Part shown: positions 22,496-34,828 of the stretch, piece by piece
Numbering within the stretch: the stretch's first letter is position 1
Layout of the letters: every line of letters starts with the position of its first letter
Assembly: GCA_905221615.1 (NCBI GenBank)
Contig: CAJNDT010006202.1
Coordinates: 248,001-312,000 of the forward strand
Source of the DNA: Symbiodinium sp. CCMP2592
Taxonomy: Eukaryota > Sar > Dinophyceae > Suessiales > Symbiodiniaceae
Length of the DNA: 64,000 nt
Direction of reading: 5' to 3'
Program-made: the position numbers and the translations under genes
The notes under the pieces: generated by a model
Told to the model about the DNA's origin: nothing
The model's input: only the letters and a program-made list of their open reading frames with translations
Databases searched by the model: none

Positions 22496-25400
22496 ATGGG
22501 TGACAAGAAGGGCGGCGGCGATGAGATCAACTTCCCAGAGGTAACGAAGGGGGGTTTAATTATTCGGGCGTCTACATAAAATCACCAGACCGCGAGCACG
22601 TCGGGACATAAGATTTGAATAGTACAACAAACTCCTTGTGGCTAAACACCCCGAACAACGCAAGAGCCTGAACCCTAACCAGAAACCCAAACCTTAAGCC
22701 CTAAGCACCTTCGAGGGAAAAAAGCACCTTCGAGGGAACCCAAGCTCAAACCATTTTCCCGTTTCGCACTGCCAGGAAAGTGCGTTCATGCAGCGGAAGA
22801 TCGAGGTGCTGCAATACAGGCTCGGCCTGGCTTGACCCTGTTCATGGGTTAGGCATCCTTACGCAATCATGCGGGTGAGCCTGCATGTAAGTCCTTCTCT
22901 CTATATGTACGTGCCTGCATATACGCAGCTCAAGAGTTTTAGCATGTACACCGCTTTAAGTCCGGATGTGGTCGTGCATGAACGCAAGGCACATGTAGCT
23001 TATGTATGTATGTAGGTAGGTATGTATAGTATAGAGATACATATACCTGAATACTCGTGCATCTATACCTTTCTACTGCGTGGACACCTGCTCTCCTGCT
23101 TTCTCGCTCTTTGGAAGTTTGGTTTTCAACCCTGAAGTCCCACCTTGCATTCGATATTCGAAACCAGGATCATGATGAAGGACGAGCAGATTCTGGCCTG
23201 CCGCAAATCTGAGGATGAGCTGAGGCGGCCACGCTATGTGAAGGTCAAGTTTCTTCTGTGTTGGGAGAGTACAGACTTTCACCTGTAGGCAAGAGGTTGC
23301 GCTGTGCCCGTGGCATCGCGTGATCCCTGCGTCGCAGCTCGACGGCTCCCCAACCTTGCTGACTGCAGGAAGCGCATCGCAGAGCTTGACAAGGCCCAAG
23401 CCCGCAGAAGGGCCGGGAGGGTTGTCGGCAGGTTGGGCGCTTGAGTTATTGATGAGGCAGGGGCTTGGGGCTTTCAATGAGGGATGTTGCATGGGCGCTG
23501 ATTTGCTTACGTTCAAGATGGGATGGAAAAGAACCGCGGCTACTTATCGTGTCTTCGTATGATTACTAAGACTGTGGCCCGCTCATCATGAGCCCAAGCC
23601 TGTTCTGCGACGGTTGGAGGCTTTCGATGACGAAGCCGTCCGGTGCAGAGAACACACAGCTGCCACTCAGATGGATTGGATTGACTAGAGTCTGAGTTTG
23701 GGATTATGTGTGGGTGCGGTGGTTAAAGACGTGCTCCGGTTCGAAAGACGCTCCAAGAGGGCACTACAATTCAAGGCTCGCTACTTTTGGCAAATGGTGA
23801 TAGTGACAGCGTCGCAACACGCTTTAACACCTTAGCTGTCGTCGTAGCCGCAGTCGAAGTAAAGCAGCCGTCCCGTCGCAGTCGCAGCTCCCCGAAGAGG
23901 CATCGGAAGTCGCGCGAGGGCGATACCAGCCATAAATCATACCTGTGCCTGGAAGCCAGTCTTGTTTTGCAGCCAACTAACGGACCCAAGACGAATACCC
24001 TGACAATCCAAAGCTAGTTTTTGTCGAAATAGCGCCAAGGTCGTGATGTATCAGGTGCAGGGTTCAACGTATAGGGCTTTTGAGGATTGGGTGGAACAGC
24101 ACGGACTTGGGAGCTACGCTTCGATTTTAGAATCGGTGATGCAAGGAAGGCTGTACTTTTCCTTCGCGTTCATTGAAGCTTCCGTCAATAGCGACCTCAG
24201 AGCCATAAAGCTCACAAGGCCAAGCTTTTTCTGAAATAAAGGGATGTCATGAGGCCTTTGGGGTGCTGGGCTTACCCTGAAGGCTTTGACTTTCTGAGGC
24301 GTTGGGGCTTGGGGCTTTAACACCTGAAGACAGTACGAGCCAAGGAAATGAGTCGGCAGTATCGTGAGATGCAGGCCTGCAGACCGCATCGGCTCGCTTG
24401 TTTAGAAGTTGGGCTTCAAGCTTTCGGGCTTCTTCATGTCGATGCTTCTCGAATATTGCACACCTGTCTTCACAACCTTGCGTCGCAGTTTAAGGTCGCG
24501 GTTCTGAAGAATCAGAAGCTCCATCTGAGTTCCCAAACTCGAAACACTGAAACTGCTGCCTGGCTATACAAGGACATCCCCACCCTGTCCCACCAAGACG
24601 TATATTTGCTACTGCATCATGCCACTACCAAACGTAAGTAACGCTACGCCGCTGTACCCAACCATGAAGTTGTTTCGGTCTTGACCGTCCATGCAAAAGT
24701 TGCAGGGCCCATGGCTTCAGGCTTTTGAGGTGGGGTTCATTGTAGAATCGTTAGGTAAAGGATGTACGGCATGGAGTTTGCCCTGAAGTACCGGCATCCC
24801 TAGAGACTGAGCATGACTGTACTGTTTCGACCCCACCCCTGGGGTCACCGAGCTTGACGGCCGAAGCCCCTTGCGAAGAAGGGGTGCAGGCTTCAGGGTG
24901 GAGAGCACAGGGCATCAACCAGACATGCCTGCAACTTCAGGGTGTCGGGCATGCAGGGTTCAGATGTCTCGACCCTGGCAGGACTCCTTCAACCAAACCA
25001 TCGATGAGACGCAGAAAAAGGCTTCGGGGCGCATTTCCTTCCACGGGATCTGGAGTTTCAGGGGTATGCGGCAGTCGCAATGGGCCTGGATTTGAAAGGG
25101 CGAGAGAGAGGTGGATCTTGGCTTCTGCCAAGCTGTCAGATGGTCCGCGACACCCAGTGATAGAGAGCTGTGGGAGGAATAGGTTGGAATAGTAGATGCG
25201 GCCGGGTCCATGACCGAACGACTTCGAAATCCTTGGTTAGTTTAGGAATCTCGTTTAAAGTTTAGTGCATGTTTGGCACAAGGGCAATTCTACAGGAGTT
25301 CCTCGAGAGGGCGGTCCTCTTGGGAAACTATCCTACAGGGCACGGGATGACGCCCTCAGAAACCGACCGGGCACTCTGATGCTTGCAGTGCACCACAGAG

Positions 25401-25963
25401 AGGCTGATTTCTTGCGCAGGTTTCAGAAAAGAAGGCGGAGATCGAATCCGTGATTAAGGCCCTGCCGTCAGCTTCGGGGTCTTTCTTGGGGGTGTGTGTA
25501 GGGTGGCCAGGGAGGGAGTCGTGTTCAGAGTTTTTTGAAACCCGAAAGCGGCACAAGCTCCAGTGTTTTTCTTGACATCGGGTTGATACATGCCAGCTAC
25601 ACAGGCCTGTTTCACCGGTGCCGCAAAGAACTCGTGACTTTTCTCAGATGCAGAGACCCCGGCTCACTCGCTTCAGTCTTCCTGAAGCTATACCTGGCCC
25701 AGAACGCAACGGATCTGTGAAATTTCATTGCTACATCGATGCTTCTTTGAGCCCTAATCGCACCAGAGACCTCGCTTGTCCGAGTTGCGAGAGCGTAAAC
25801 CCTAATCGGTGTCCGGGCAGGAGACGGAGCAAGTCCGAGTGGAGAAGGACGAGATCCTGCGTCAGAAGGACCGGTGCTCGACTTCCCGGCCTGGGGAGTT
25901 GCGAGGATCTTCCCGGCCCTGAGATGGTAATAGTAGGGTAGTAGTAGTAGTAGTAGTAGTAGC

Positions 25964-26053
<90 letters not shown>

Positions 26054-26467
26054 TATAGTAGCAATGATAATCATAAATAACAATACTAAGAATCAACGAA
26101 TATACTTTAGGGAGGGTTGAAATGAAGAGTTCAGGGTTTACAGAAGGTTTGGTTTGGGATGTGGATTCCATGTAAGTGAAAGTGTAGGTAGCGGTGAAGC
26201 CAGGATCACGAGATCGCTTCCCTCTCATCGAAGATGGAGACCATGGCCTTCGAGTTCGCAGACATGCTCAAGGAGGGTGTCTTTCTTGGGTCTTCGGGCT
26301 AAAGGCATCACAGATTTGCTTGCCATGCTTTTGTGCAACGCCCTAAAGCACTTCAACCAAAGCTACACAGACGTGTGTGAAGTGTTGTGGGAAGCCAGGA
26401 GACGTTGGACAAGATGAGCCAGCGTATCGAGGTCTGCAACGCCAACATATCGGATGCCCTGCCGTAG
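22496..26467 (+). CDS. DRC12: DRC12/CCDC153-like axonemal coiled-coil protein
   Basis: Eleven small exons join in frame to 159 residues: 22496-22540, 22776-22819, 23168-23224, 23369-23393, 23973-24012, 24340-24374, 24982-25020, 25420-25458, 25821-25868, 26234-26272, 26399-26467. A Lys/Gly start (MGDKKGGGDE) is followed by a continuous coiled coil. Landmarks of the family are KSEDELR plus KRIAEL, KEMSRQYREMQ and METMAFEFADMLK plus ETLDKMSQRI, which match the order in animal CCDC153, a subunit of the nexin-dynein regulatory complex of motile flagella. Donors are one GT, seven GC and two GA; nearly all sites fit AG-G. Introns of 126-607 bp dwarf exons of 25-69 bp. One exon near 25460-25820 could be missing, as the spacing is about eleven residues shorter than the animal protein. 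The exons at 23973 and 24340 are less certain. The family call rests on memory of the animal sequence. Confidence 0.72.
25928..26056. repeat. (TAG)n microsatellite in DRC12 intron 9
   Basis: About 40 TAG/CAG units lie between the ninth and tenth exons. The long Tyr and Thr runs on the minus strand come from this repeat. Confidence 0.95.
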
Positions 26468-27005
26468 TAGTGATAGCAGTAGTCGCAGTAGTACCTGACA
26501 CTATAGCATTTTTAGAGTTAGTATCAGGAGCAGCAGTAATAGCATCAGCACAAGATTCTGCAATCGTGATAGTAGTGGTTCTATCCACGTGGAGCCCAGG
26601 TCAGATCATCAGCTGAGGTTCGTAGCGCGTTTCGTGCCACGGGGGGACCCAAAGCACGGCCACAAACGGGTTGGGAGGTATGCTTAGGTTCTGGACGAGA
26701 ACTCCTGCATGATCAGACCCGACTTTGAGAAATCTGCAGCCGCAAGTGACCACGAACTCTGCAGCAAAAGGAAACCCCGAAGAAGAATATGACAACAGCA
26801 ATGAGTGTAAGCCCAAGTCAAAAGAATAGCCTGGTTGCAACTGTGAGGTTTCCTGCTCACAATGCGAAGTATTCCTGATATTGTTTTTCGAGATCGTCGT
26901 TGGCCCATAGATTGTGCTGGGTTTTTGGAATGGATCTTCGTAGGAAGACCCGCGTGCGGGCCAGCCTCCTCGCTTCGGCGCCTTCCTCAAGAAATACAAC
27001 CTCAA

Positions 27006-27101
27006 CATCCCTAAATTGTATCCCCCTAAGCCCTTAACATCCCTAAACTGTATCCCCCTAAGCCCTGAACATCCCTAAACGGTATCCCCCTAAACCCTAC
27101 A
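27006..27101 (+). repeat. 32-bp tandem repeat, three copies
   Basis: Units start at 27006, 27038 and 27070: CATCCCTAAA.TGTATCCCCC then TAAGCCCT.AA. The unit itself contains a CCCTAAA-like word, so it may be a rearranged telomeric repeat. Confidence 0.85.
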
Positions 27102-27279
27102 CCCTAAACATCCCATAGTTGGCAGCCATGCGAGAGGGAAAAAAGCATCCCTAAACTGGATCTCTTGTGAACAGAAGCATATGTCAACCAGACAGGTGAC
27201 ACACAACAGCTGGGATCGCGACACCACGAAGCCGCCTCTCATCAACAGGCTCAAGGCCTGCCTTAGTTGTTCAGAATAG

Positions 27280-27428
27280 GGTTCCCTTTAATGGGTTCCT
27301 TAAAGGAATTTAAAGCATGGTTCTATAGTATAGGGCCCTTAATATTTAGAACAGGGCTTTTGGGGTTTCTTATCAGACCTATAGTTTAATCTACCCCCAA
27401 ACCCTGTTCTATTGTTAAGCCCCTACAT
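27280..27428 (+). mobile_element. Family A MITE, copy 6, with upstream extension
   Basis: GGGCCCTTAATATTTAGAACAG and GTTCTATTGTTAAGCCCCTA arms with CCCCCAAACCC centre; preceded by the GGGTTCC..AAGG extension seen at other copies. Confidence 0.7.
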
Positions 27429-27499
27429 TAGGGCTTCAGGTAGTCATGTTGAGACACCGATACTGTAAGCCGAAGAACTGCAACAGCACAAACGGCAAG

Positions 27500-27725
27500 A
27501 ACCACCACCACAACCACGACGACCACCGTTACCCACGAACCCCCCTACCACCCACTACCTCCCACTACCACCCGTTACCACCAAGCAAAACAGGAACTCC
27601 GACTACATGTTCTACTTCTACTTTTTCGTTTTCTGCTTCCACTTCTACGACTACCAATACTACCACCACTACGCCGACCACCGTTGCCCCCACTGCTACC
27701 GCTAGTACTGCTACTGCCACGTTGC
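27500..27725. repeat. Degenerate ACC/ACT trinucleotide region
   Basis: Imperfect ACC, ACT and ACG triplets giving Thr/His-rich or Val/Gly-rich open frames. Not called as coding. Confidence 0.6.
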
Positions 27726-27927
27726 TTCCCGAAATATGGCAGGAGTTCTCCCTGACGGACGAGCCACAAGACTGATGCTCACACGGAGCGCGAGGCAGCT
27801 CCCGAGTCTCACACCAGGTGCCCAAAGATCTGGAAACTTGCGTCAACTCACAGAACTACCAAGAACTTTCATGATGTGGTGTTTTGGGGCTTGGGAATTT
27901 GCGGGTGATAAGTAGGTCCTACTGCAG

Positions 27928-30900
27928 GCTCACAGAAGTTGCGCATCATGAATCGCAGGACATGAATAAGTTATGGGCGCAAGGCTGCAGCCTGACTGCT
28001 GTCCTTCGGGTTTCTCATGACAGTCAAAGTTGCTATTATAAATCCTCCAAAATAATAATGTACCCCAAAGTAGAGTTATTATAGTCTAGTATATCCATTA
28101 AATACAATAGACCCCCAAAAGCCCACCCTTGTCTTAGCAAGCTTCTGTGGCAGCTCTTGGGGCGCTCATGAATTCCATGGGACCCCGGAGCTGCGAAGCA
28201 AGATCTCAATGAGAGGTTTCGGCTGCTCTATGAGTCGTCGAGTGTATGATAGCATATAACACATATATATATACATATGTATGTACATGTATATGTGTTT
28301 GTATGTATGTACCGTACATAGACATAAATAAATGCAAGCAGATACAGATACACAGATTAAAAAGTTTTGTGTGTGTTGAATCAGAATTAGGGGACGTTTG
28401 AGATCTTCGCAGCTTTAAGAACCCACCAGTTCGGAGTTGGACATCCCCAACCGTCTCACATCATACTTGACCAGGTAGTTGCATGCTGCAGCGGATCGAG
28501 TACAACGGGCTCAAAAGTTCAAGAGAGAGAATGCAACAATGCGAACCCGAACCGGCCTGAAATTGTAAGCTCTAACGCCCTTGAGCCGCAATCTGCCATG
28601 GCTTGTTTTGGTTCTGCGATAATGACAGGCAGGCAGAGCTGAGGGCTGTCGGGCTCCCATCGGCTTCCCACCGCAAGACCAACCGGGGTTCGGGCGATAG
28701 TATAGTATACAGTATAGTACAGCATATTCTAACAGAGTATGTTATTTTATGTTCCAGTGTACTCTATATTGCAGTATTTACTATATTCATGCTAAGTACC
28801 AAGGTTTGGGAGGGGTTTACCGATCATGACTACGAGCTCGGACGACGGTAGCAGCTGCCTGATGATGCCCTAAATCCTAAACCCCTGGCACTAAACCCTG
28901 CCAGCAAAGCACTACGCACCGAGACCTCGTCTGGCTTGTCCGAGTTGCGAGAGCATAAACCTTGCCAGCCTTTGAGCGAGTGTGTGAGTCGAAACCTAAA
29001 CCCCAGACGCCTGGCTTGTCCGAGAGTGAGTGTCAAAACCCCAGACCCCTAAACCCTAAACCCTACCTTCAGGCAGACGGAAAAGGGTCGTCTAAAAGAA
29101 AAAGCCCTAGATTCTCCGACTATGCGCGCCGCAACCGGAAACCCCCCAATTCCACAAATCGTTCGACTGGTGAAAGGGCTGTTTTCAGGTGGGCCTTCCT
29201 GCAAAACTCGAAGCTAGGCAAGCAAAGGAGGCTTGTCGAATGCATGAAAAGTGTTAATATATGTATACACACGCATATATATATATATATATACATATGT
29301 TTGTTTTTGATGTAACCGTCATTGAATTTGTTTCTTCTTTTTCATGCTGCTATGTTTTTGTAATGTGATTGTGCAGGCCACCTTGAACCCTGCAGATCTT
29401 AAGCTGCGACGCACTGAAACCTTGGAAGCTCTGCGACCCCAGATTCCTAATCCGACTTGTGCAACCTGGCCGCAGCTTCAAGGTCTGTGGTTGCCGGAGT
29501 AGCTGGCACCAACCCTACTGACGGGTGTGGGACTCCTGCATGGATCGTAGATTACAGGGTTTCAGGACCTAGAGAGGCCAGCAAATCGCCGAAGAGTTGA
29601 CGAATTCACGCACGGAGAGCGCGGAACTCCAAGAACGAAGGCGCCCTCTCCGGCTAGCCCTCCACTTCGAAATGTCAAAGACCCTGGCCTACAACCCGAG
29701 AGAAAAAGCTTCGGGCCCTGGGACGAGCAAGCCCTCGAACCCGAAACCCTGCACCCCTAAACCCTCCATCCCTGAACCCCACACCCTCAGGAGAAATCCT
29801 AAACCCTAAGCCCTAAAACCCTAAACCTTAAGTTGATGCTAAGCTCTACATCCCTGAAGCCCGAGCCAAGAAGCCTGGTTGTTTCCTACCTTGGGGCCAT
29901 GGTGGATGTCAGCCGTCCGGTGTGTTTGGAAGACTTCCAAAGGCATCGCAGGGTGCCGTCAACTTAATTAAGGTTTAGGATTCAGGATTTTCCTTGAGAT
30001 TTCGGCTTTTGGGAGTGTGTCTGGAAACAGCTCAGGCCGCTTAGGGTTACCTGGAACGGCTTTGCTGTAGCAGCATTCGCAATACTAGCAACCTGCCAGA
30101 GTCCGGAAGCCCAGTATGTCGTCTTACGATTTCGGGTAATTTACGTGCATACAGGCAAACTGGCAGCCCTATGTAAGCGCTTCGTTTCGAGCCCATACAC
30201 ATGTAGCTGCGTCGTGCTAGTGCAGCAAGTTTTGAACCGTATGTGGTGTGTACGTCATAAACGCGCGATGTAGACGGATATGCACGTGTGCACATGCGCA
30301 TTCTCAAACAGACGCACACCCATATAACTACATATAGAATAGACCGACATGCTTACATCTGCACGTGCCATGCATGCACACGTGATGTACACAGATCTAG
30401 CTGCGTGTGTGGCTGTACCTAAGTATTGTGGTAATTAAGTATGAGTGTGCACATGTTCGGGCTAGGTATGTAGGTATGTTGGCTCGTGGTGCATGCGTCA
30501 TTATGCAATGTGGCAGTTTTGCGATGCACTGGGGAGAATGCTATTTTGCATGTTGTCATGCTGCGTTGTGACCTCCGAGCTGGCCCACCCCACTGCCCGG
30601 CCCTGGTAGGAAACAAGGAAGCAATGAATGCATGCATGTGTGCACATGGACGCCTCTCTGGCGTTCTCTATACTTCTCTGCTTGGTTTTTTCCTGGCAAT
30701 AACCCGACGACTCAAATTCCAATTGATCGACAGGTGGAACCGTGTCTGCCACACGCGCAAGATCCAGGCTATCGGCGAGCTTTGTTCGTGTACTTGAGAC
30801 CAGTCTTATGGTGCTAAGTGTCAGATGCCTGCTCGAGAATTCAATCCCTGCGACTCGGTCCGGCTTCCGTGATGTTCGCAAGACTGTCTTGCCGAAGCAT

Positions 30901-31104
30901 CTTGTGACGACCTTTGCATTTGTGGTTGTCATGAGGCTCCGGCACGCTGCGAAACCCTAGACCCTAAATCCTAAACTCGTCAACCCCCCATACCGTATGC
31001 GTATGCGTGACCTGTGGTAGAGGCCAGATATCATGCGATGGTCGAGGAGGCAGAGAGCAAAAAGGCGAGGAGCTCGGCTGCTGAAGGTTCGCCTGGGATG
31101 GGTA

Positions 31105-31141
<37 letters not shown>

Positions 31142-31969
31142 CTATATACATATATACTTGTATGTTAACTACACAGTACATACTATGATATTATGCTTTT
31201 TTGGACCTGTGGCAGCATGCTATCAGCCTGTGTCGTTACGAAAAGTCTTCCGAGCCCTGCATGGTGGTACTTAAGTCGATGCTCGACGCGCACATGCGAA
31301 TGGTCTTCCGCCATCGTTACTCTAGTCTACTTGTTCGTTTGATTGGTCATTTCACCGCATGCTTTGCTTCTGGTGCTGCTACTGGCGCCACGACCACAAA
31401 TGAACACGATGACGACGACGACCGCGACGACGGCGCGTCCTCTTCCGCTCCCTCCTCCTCAGCCTGCTGCTACTACTACTGCTGCTTCTGCCGCTGCTCC
31501 TTCTGCGGCTGCTGCTGCTACTGCTGTTAAGGCTGCTGCTGCTGCTGCTGCTATTGCTGCTGCTACTGCTGATGCTTCTACTGCTACTACTGCCTGCTAC
31601 TTGCTATCATCTGCTATCTAACATTGTTTCTTCTGAGGGACAGCTTCATGCAAGGTTCCTGTCAGTGACGTGTTGAAGAGTCGCAAGCCGCCGCCTCATG
31701 CGAAGCCTGTGAACTTGAGCAGACTAAGAGGGGCTGCCGTTTTGGACGGTTCTCTTTGTCGTTTCAGTATAACCTCAACAGAATACTAGGGATGGAAGTC
31801 TTTGAACTTGACCTGGAATTGCGTTCCCCACGATGCATATCATGATTTGGAGCCGGTTGCCGCAAGTTTTGTCAAGTTTCAGGTTTTTCCGCCGTGGAAC
31901 CAGCTTGTGCAAGCTGCGCAGAGTCGATCTCAAAGTGGCTTCCGAGCAGATGAGGAGCAGATTCGCTAG
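27928..31969 (+). CDS. Unrecognised coiled-coil protein, micro-exon gene
   Basis: A chain of small exons with compatible phases: 27928-27983, 28191-28241, 28492-about 28526, 29189-29227, 29377-29427, 29582-29640, 29871-29942, 30734-30767 and 31023-31086. It reads as a charged coiled coil, for example LNERFRLLYESS, DRVQRAQKFKREN, LKLRRTETLEQIAEELTNSR, WNRVCHTRKIQARYHAMVEE. Donors are mostly AG-GC, with GT at 28242 and 31087 and GA at 28527 and 29228. Further open exons follow at about 31213 and 31655, and a 60-codon terminal exon at 31790-31969 (GWKSLNLTWNCVPHDAYHDL, stop TAG). How the last three connect is unresolved, and the first exon with the start codon was not found, so this is a partial model. 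A flagellar role is possible by analogy with the preceding gene but is not shown. Confidence 0.5.
28911..29070 (+). repeat. Dispersed GTCCGAGT repeats and telomere words
   Basis: Copies of the 36-bp dispersed unit (28918-28957 and a shortened one at about 29011) share 20-25 bp of upstream context with 13396 (CTGCGCACCGAGACCTCGT). Then come CCCTAAA units at 29041-29064. Located in an intron of the coiled-coil gene. Confidence 0.75.
31096..31620. repeat. TA microsatellite and CTG/CTA/GAC triplets
   Basis: 31096-31150 is a TA run. 31375-31620 is a degenerate trinucleotide region (GACGACGACG, TGCTGCTGCTG, CTACTACTGC) between likely exons of the coiled-coil gene; Ala/Thr- and Cys-rich frames there are low-complexity. 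Confidence 0.75.
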
Positions 31970-32170
31970 TCCATGGCAAGGTTTCATTGATTCGGCTGAT
32001 TTATATCAGCACTCCTCGTCTTTGTAACCAGGAGCTCGAACCCGTCTAGTCCTACACCCAGAGCCCTGCTCCCAGTCCCTATGCTGTTCTAAGGTTTGAC
32101 AGTTGGGCAGCTTTCGCTGACAGCTGCGACCAGTTCCCACTCACATGCAGGCAGCCTGGGCGTGATAACT

Positions 32171-32425
32171 GCAGGGGCCTTCATAATGAGAATGGGTTAT
32201 GGGACCAACTATACTATAACCATATTAAGGAACTCCCACAATAGTATAGGTAGTTATTTAGGTCCCGATGGTATCGGGTTTTGGGCGAGACCCCAACCTG
32301 ATCCAACCTGAATCCTTGCACTGTGACAGGTCAGCCATTACCTATACTTATACTATTTTGGGGTTCCTTTAAAGGGTTCCTTGAAGGGGTCGGTAAGGGA
32401 TCTATAGTGGTGTCCGATAAGAATA
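32171..32425. mobile_element. Two family A pieces, opposite orientation
   Basis: 32171-32270 is an A element with its inner sequence in the reverse direction (GGAACTCCCACAATAGTATAG). 32335-32425 is a left part in the forward direction (TTACCTATACTTATACTATT) joined to the GGGTCGGTAAGGGATCTATAG extension. Confidence 0.7.
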
Positions 32426-32969
32426 GAATACCAAAAGTCCGAAGAGACATGCATTAATCTTCCATGCACATGTAGGACTCCCGACCCTCAGAGTGACATG
32501 TTCTATGTCTTGGTCTGCCCAGGGGCCGACAAAACATGATAGAGTTGCCTCGGGGCAGACGGACGCGAGAAGACCACATCATTTTGCAAGATTACGGTGC
32601 TTTCTCGCAATCAGCCCCAGCCCGACTGCCGCAGACCTGGTGGAATCCTGAACCCCCCAAACCCCAAAGCCAAAAAAGCTTGCTTGCTACTCAGGAGCGT
32701 TAGATCTCGCAGCCGTTGCTATCTCAAAGTGCTCGAAGTCCGCGGACCCACGCGCATGGGCAGAGCTTGGGGTCAGGTGAACTGTGGTATTGAGAGTCAA
32801 GAGGCTTCAGAAAAAATCGACGGCCAAACGGAGGAGAACAGCATAGAGACCATCCCCTTGAGTCATACGAGCATGCCACGGTTTGCCGCGCTACTGGTCC
32901 TGTTGTTCTCACGATTGCTCGTTTGCCCATCGTGGTCACTTTTGGTACCCATTGTTAATCATAATCACC

Positions 32970-33050
32970 CTTATAGTAGTCCTTGTCCTAACCCCTGTAG
33001 GAAGTTGTAGTAGTCTTTATCCTAACCCCTGTAGGAAGTCCTAGTCCTTG
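32970..33050 (+). repeat. 34-bp tandem pair
   Basis: Two units of TAGTAGTC.TT.TCCTAACC then CCTGTAGGAAGT, plus a third partial start, lie directly before the putative start exon at 33073. Confidence 0.75.
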
Positions 33051-33072
33051 TTACTACCAGCTGCTCTCGGCT

Positions 33073-33142
33073 ATGGCGGACGCTCCCGCGGGGACGCTTC
33101 GGAGACAGGCCGAGTACGATCGCTTGGATTCCGAGGTCGCAG
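33073..33142 (+). CDS. Start exon of an unrecognised gene
   Basis: An ATG frame of 23 codons (MADAPAGTLRRQAEYDRLDS then EVA) ends at CAG followed by a GA donor (GACCCC), phase 1. The charged helix-like content looks like the start of a coiled-coil protein. A phase-compatible exon lies at 36647-36739; the two could be joined directly or through unseen exons. Confidence 0.4.
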
Positions 33143-33157
33143 GACCCCGTACCACCG

Positions 33158-33312
33158 GGGCCTTAGTAATTAGAAAAGGGGTTTATGTAAGGGATCTATA
33201 GTAGGGTTCTTTATTAGGGGCCTTACTTATTCCCTATATCATTTTGGGGGTTCCCTCATATAATTTTAGTAGAATGGGCCCCAAAAACCTATTCTAATTA
33301 TTAAGGGCCCTA
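33158..33312 (+). mobile_element. Family A MITE, copy 7, composite form
   Basis: The extension (GGGTTTATGTAAGGGATCTA, TAGTAGGGTTCTTTATTAGG) is followed by the standard A element ending TTATTAAGGGCCCTA. It starts 15 bp into the proposed intron after 33142. Confidence 0.85.
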
Positions 33313-33419
33313 TATTAGGGTGTTCCTGCAGTGCCAGGGCAGCCCTGCATTCTACCGCCGAAAAACCTGGCAGCAAAGCATGCACACATGCATGCATGCA
33401 TAAGTTTGTACACGTTTAT

Positions 33420-33589
33420 CCGAGATATGTATATGTATATGTATATGTACATGTACATGTATATATGTATATGGATGTGTGTACATATATATATATATAT
33501 ATGTATATATGTATATATGTATATATGTATATATGTATATATGTATATATGTATATATGTATATATGTATATATGTATATATGTATGTG

Positions 33590-33623
<34 letters not shown>

Positions 33624-33930
33624 CACATTTATGTATATACATATGTTTACATACATATATATATATATATGTATACATGTATACATGTATATATGTATAT
33701 ATGTATATATGTATATATGTATATATGTATATATGTATATATGTATATATGTATATATGTATATATGTATATATGTATATACATACATACACACACACAC
33801 ACATCTGTATATATACATAGATAAATGTATGCATATACATAGACACTATGTACATATAGTCATCTGCACACCCCAAAGTATGTAAAAATAGGTATGTATG
33901 TATGTATGTATGTATGTATGTACGTTCTCT
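33420..33930. repeat. Large TATG/GTATATAT microsatellite
   Basis: A long 8-bp based repeat (GTATATAT) with flanking TATATG and TATG tetramers. It makes open frames of 60-190 codons of Tyr/Ile/Met in all six frames; none is coding. Confidence 0.95.
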
Positions 33931-34828
33931 GGACAAACTTGGTGCGTGTGGACGAGATTTGGCGGTCCGCGACTGCCTGGTGTGACCTTAGTAGACAGCT
34001 GGTTGGGTGCTTGGTAACGAGGGTTGAGTACATGCCGATGCTAATGCGGAAACCAAGGCTAATGCGCCTTGACAAAGTGTCACTTCCCCCAAACCTCGCC
34101 TGACTTGGTCGAGCGCGAGTGCCAAAAATGTATGTATGTACGTATATATACATATGCATTAATTATGCTTGTGCGACTGTTATAAACATCCGTAAGCTCC
34201 CAGAAACCTAACCTCCTAAACCTTAAACTCCTAAACCTTAAATTCCTACAACCTAAAATTGCAAAACTCCCGAGCCCTGCTCAAACTGCCCATCCGACAC
34301 AAAAGCTTAGAGGCCGAAGCTTCTTCCCTGCAACCAGACAAACAACCCAGAGGTGAGAGGGGTTAGAAAGAAGGTTTAGGGTTGTGTGTTGTGGTGGCTC
34401 TGTGGTCTGCCTAGAGGAGAATGTCGACGAATGTTGGGCTGCAACCTTGCTGTAGCCATGCTTTGCGTGCTCTTCACGCGTCTCTTCTGCAGCTGTCAGT
34501 TGTACCTCTTACCAACTTCCATATGCAGCTGTTTAAAGCCTTCGAAGCGTACCAAAACAAATCTAATCTGAGAGACCATTGCCCTAACCTGAGAGCATAG
34601 ACCTCAGCAACACCATGCCGTAGAGGGTTTTGAAGACCTATGTAGACCTCGCGGTTACAGACAGCATGGGATGCGTTTTATGGTGTTTGATTCAATGTTT
34701 CAGTCTGAAGGTTCAGGGCCTGCACCTTCTCAAGTTCTTCCTGGCTTTACCTCAGGCGATGCGCTTTGGGGTCTAGGGCCTAGGGTTGAAAGCATACCCG
34801 TCGCCGCTGAGGGTTGGGATTGCCTTCA

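Noticed and set aside
27006..27101. Tandem repeats as a possible CRISPR array
   Set aside because: Units are directly adjacent without unique spacers and the genome is eukaryotic.
33315..33936. Long Tyr/Ile/Met-rich ORFs on both strands
   Set aside because: They come from the GTATATAT/TATATG microsatellite, which has few stops in any frame. The same applies to 47930-48863 and 55894-56414.
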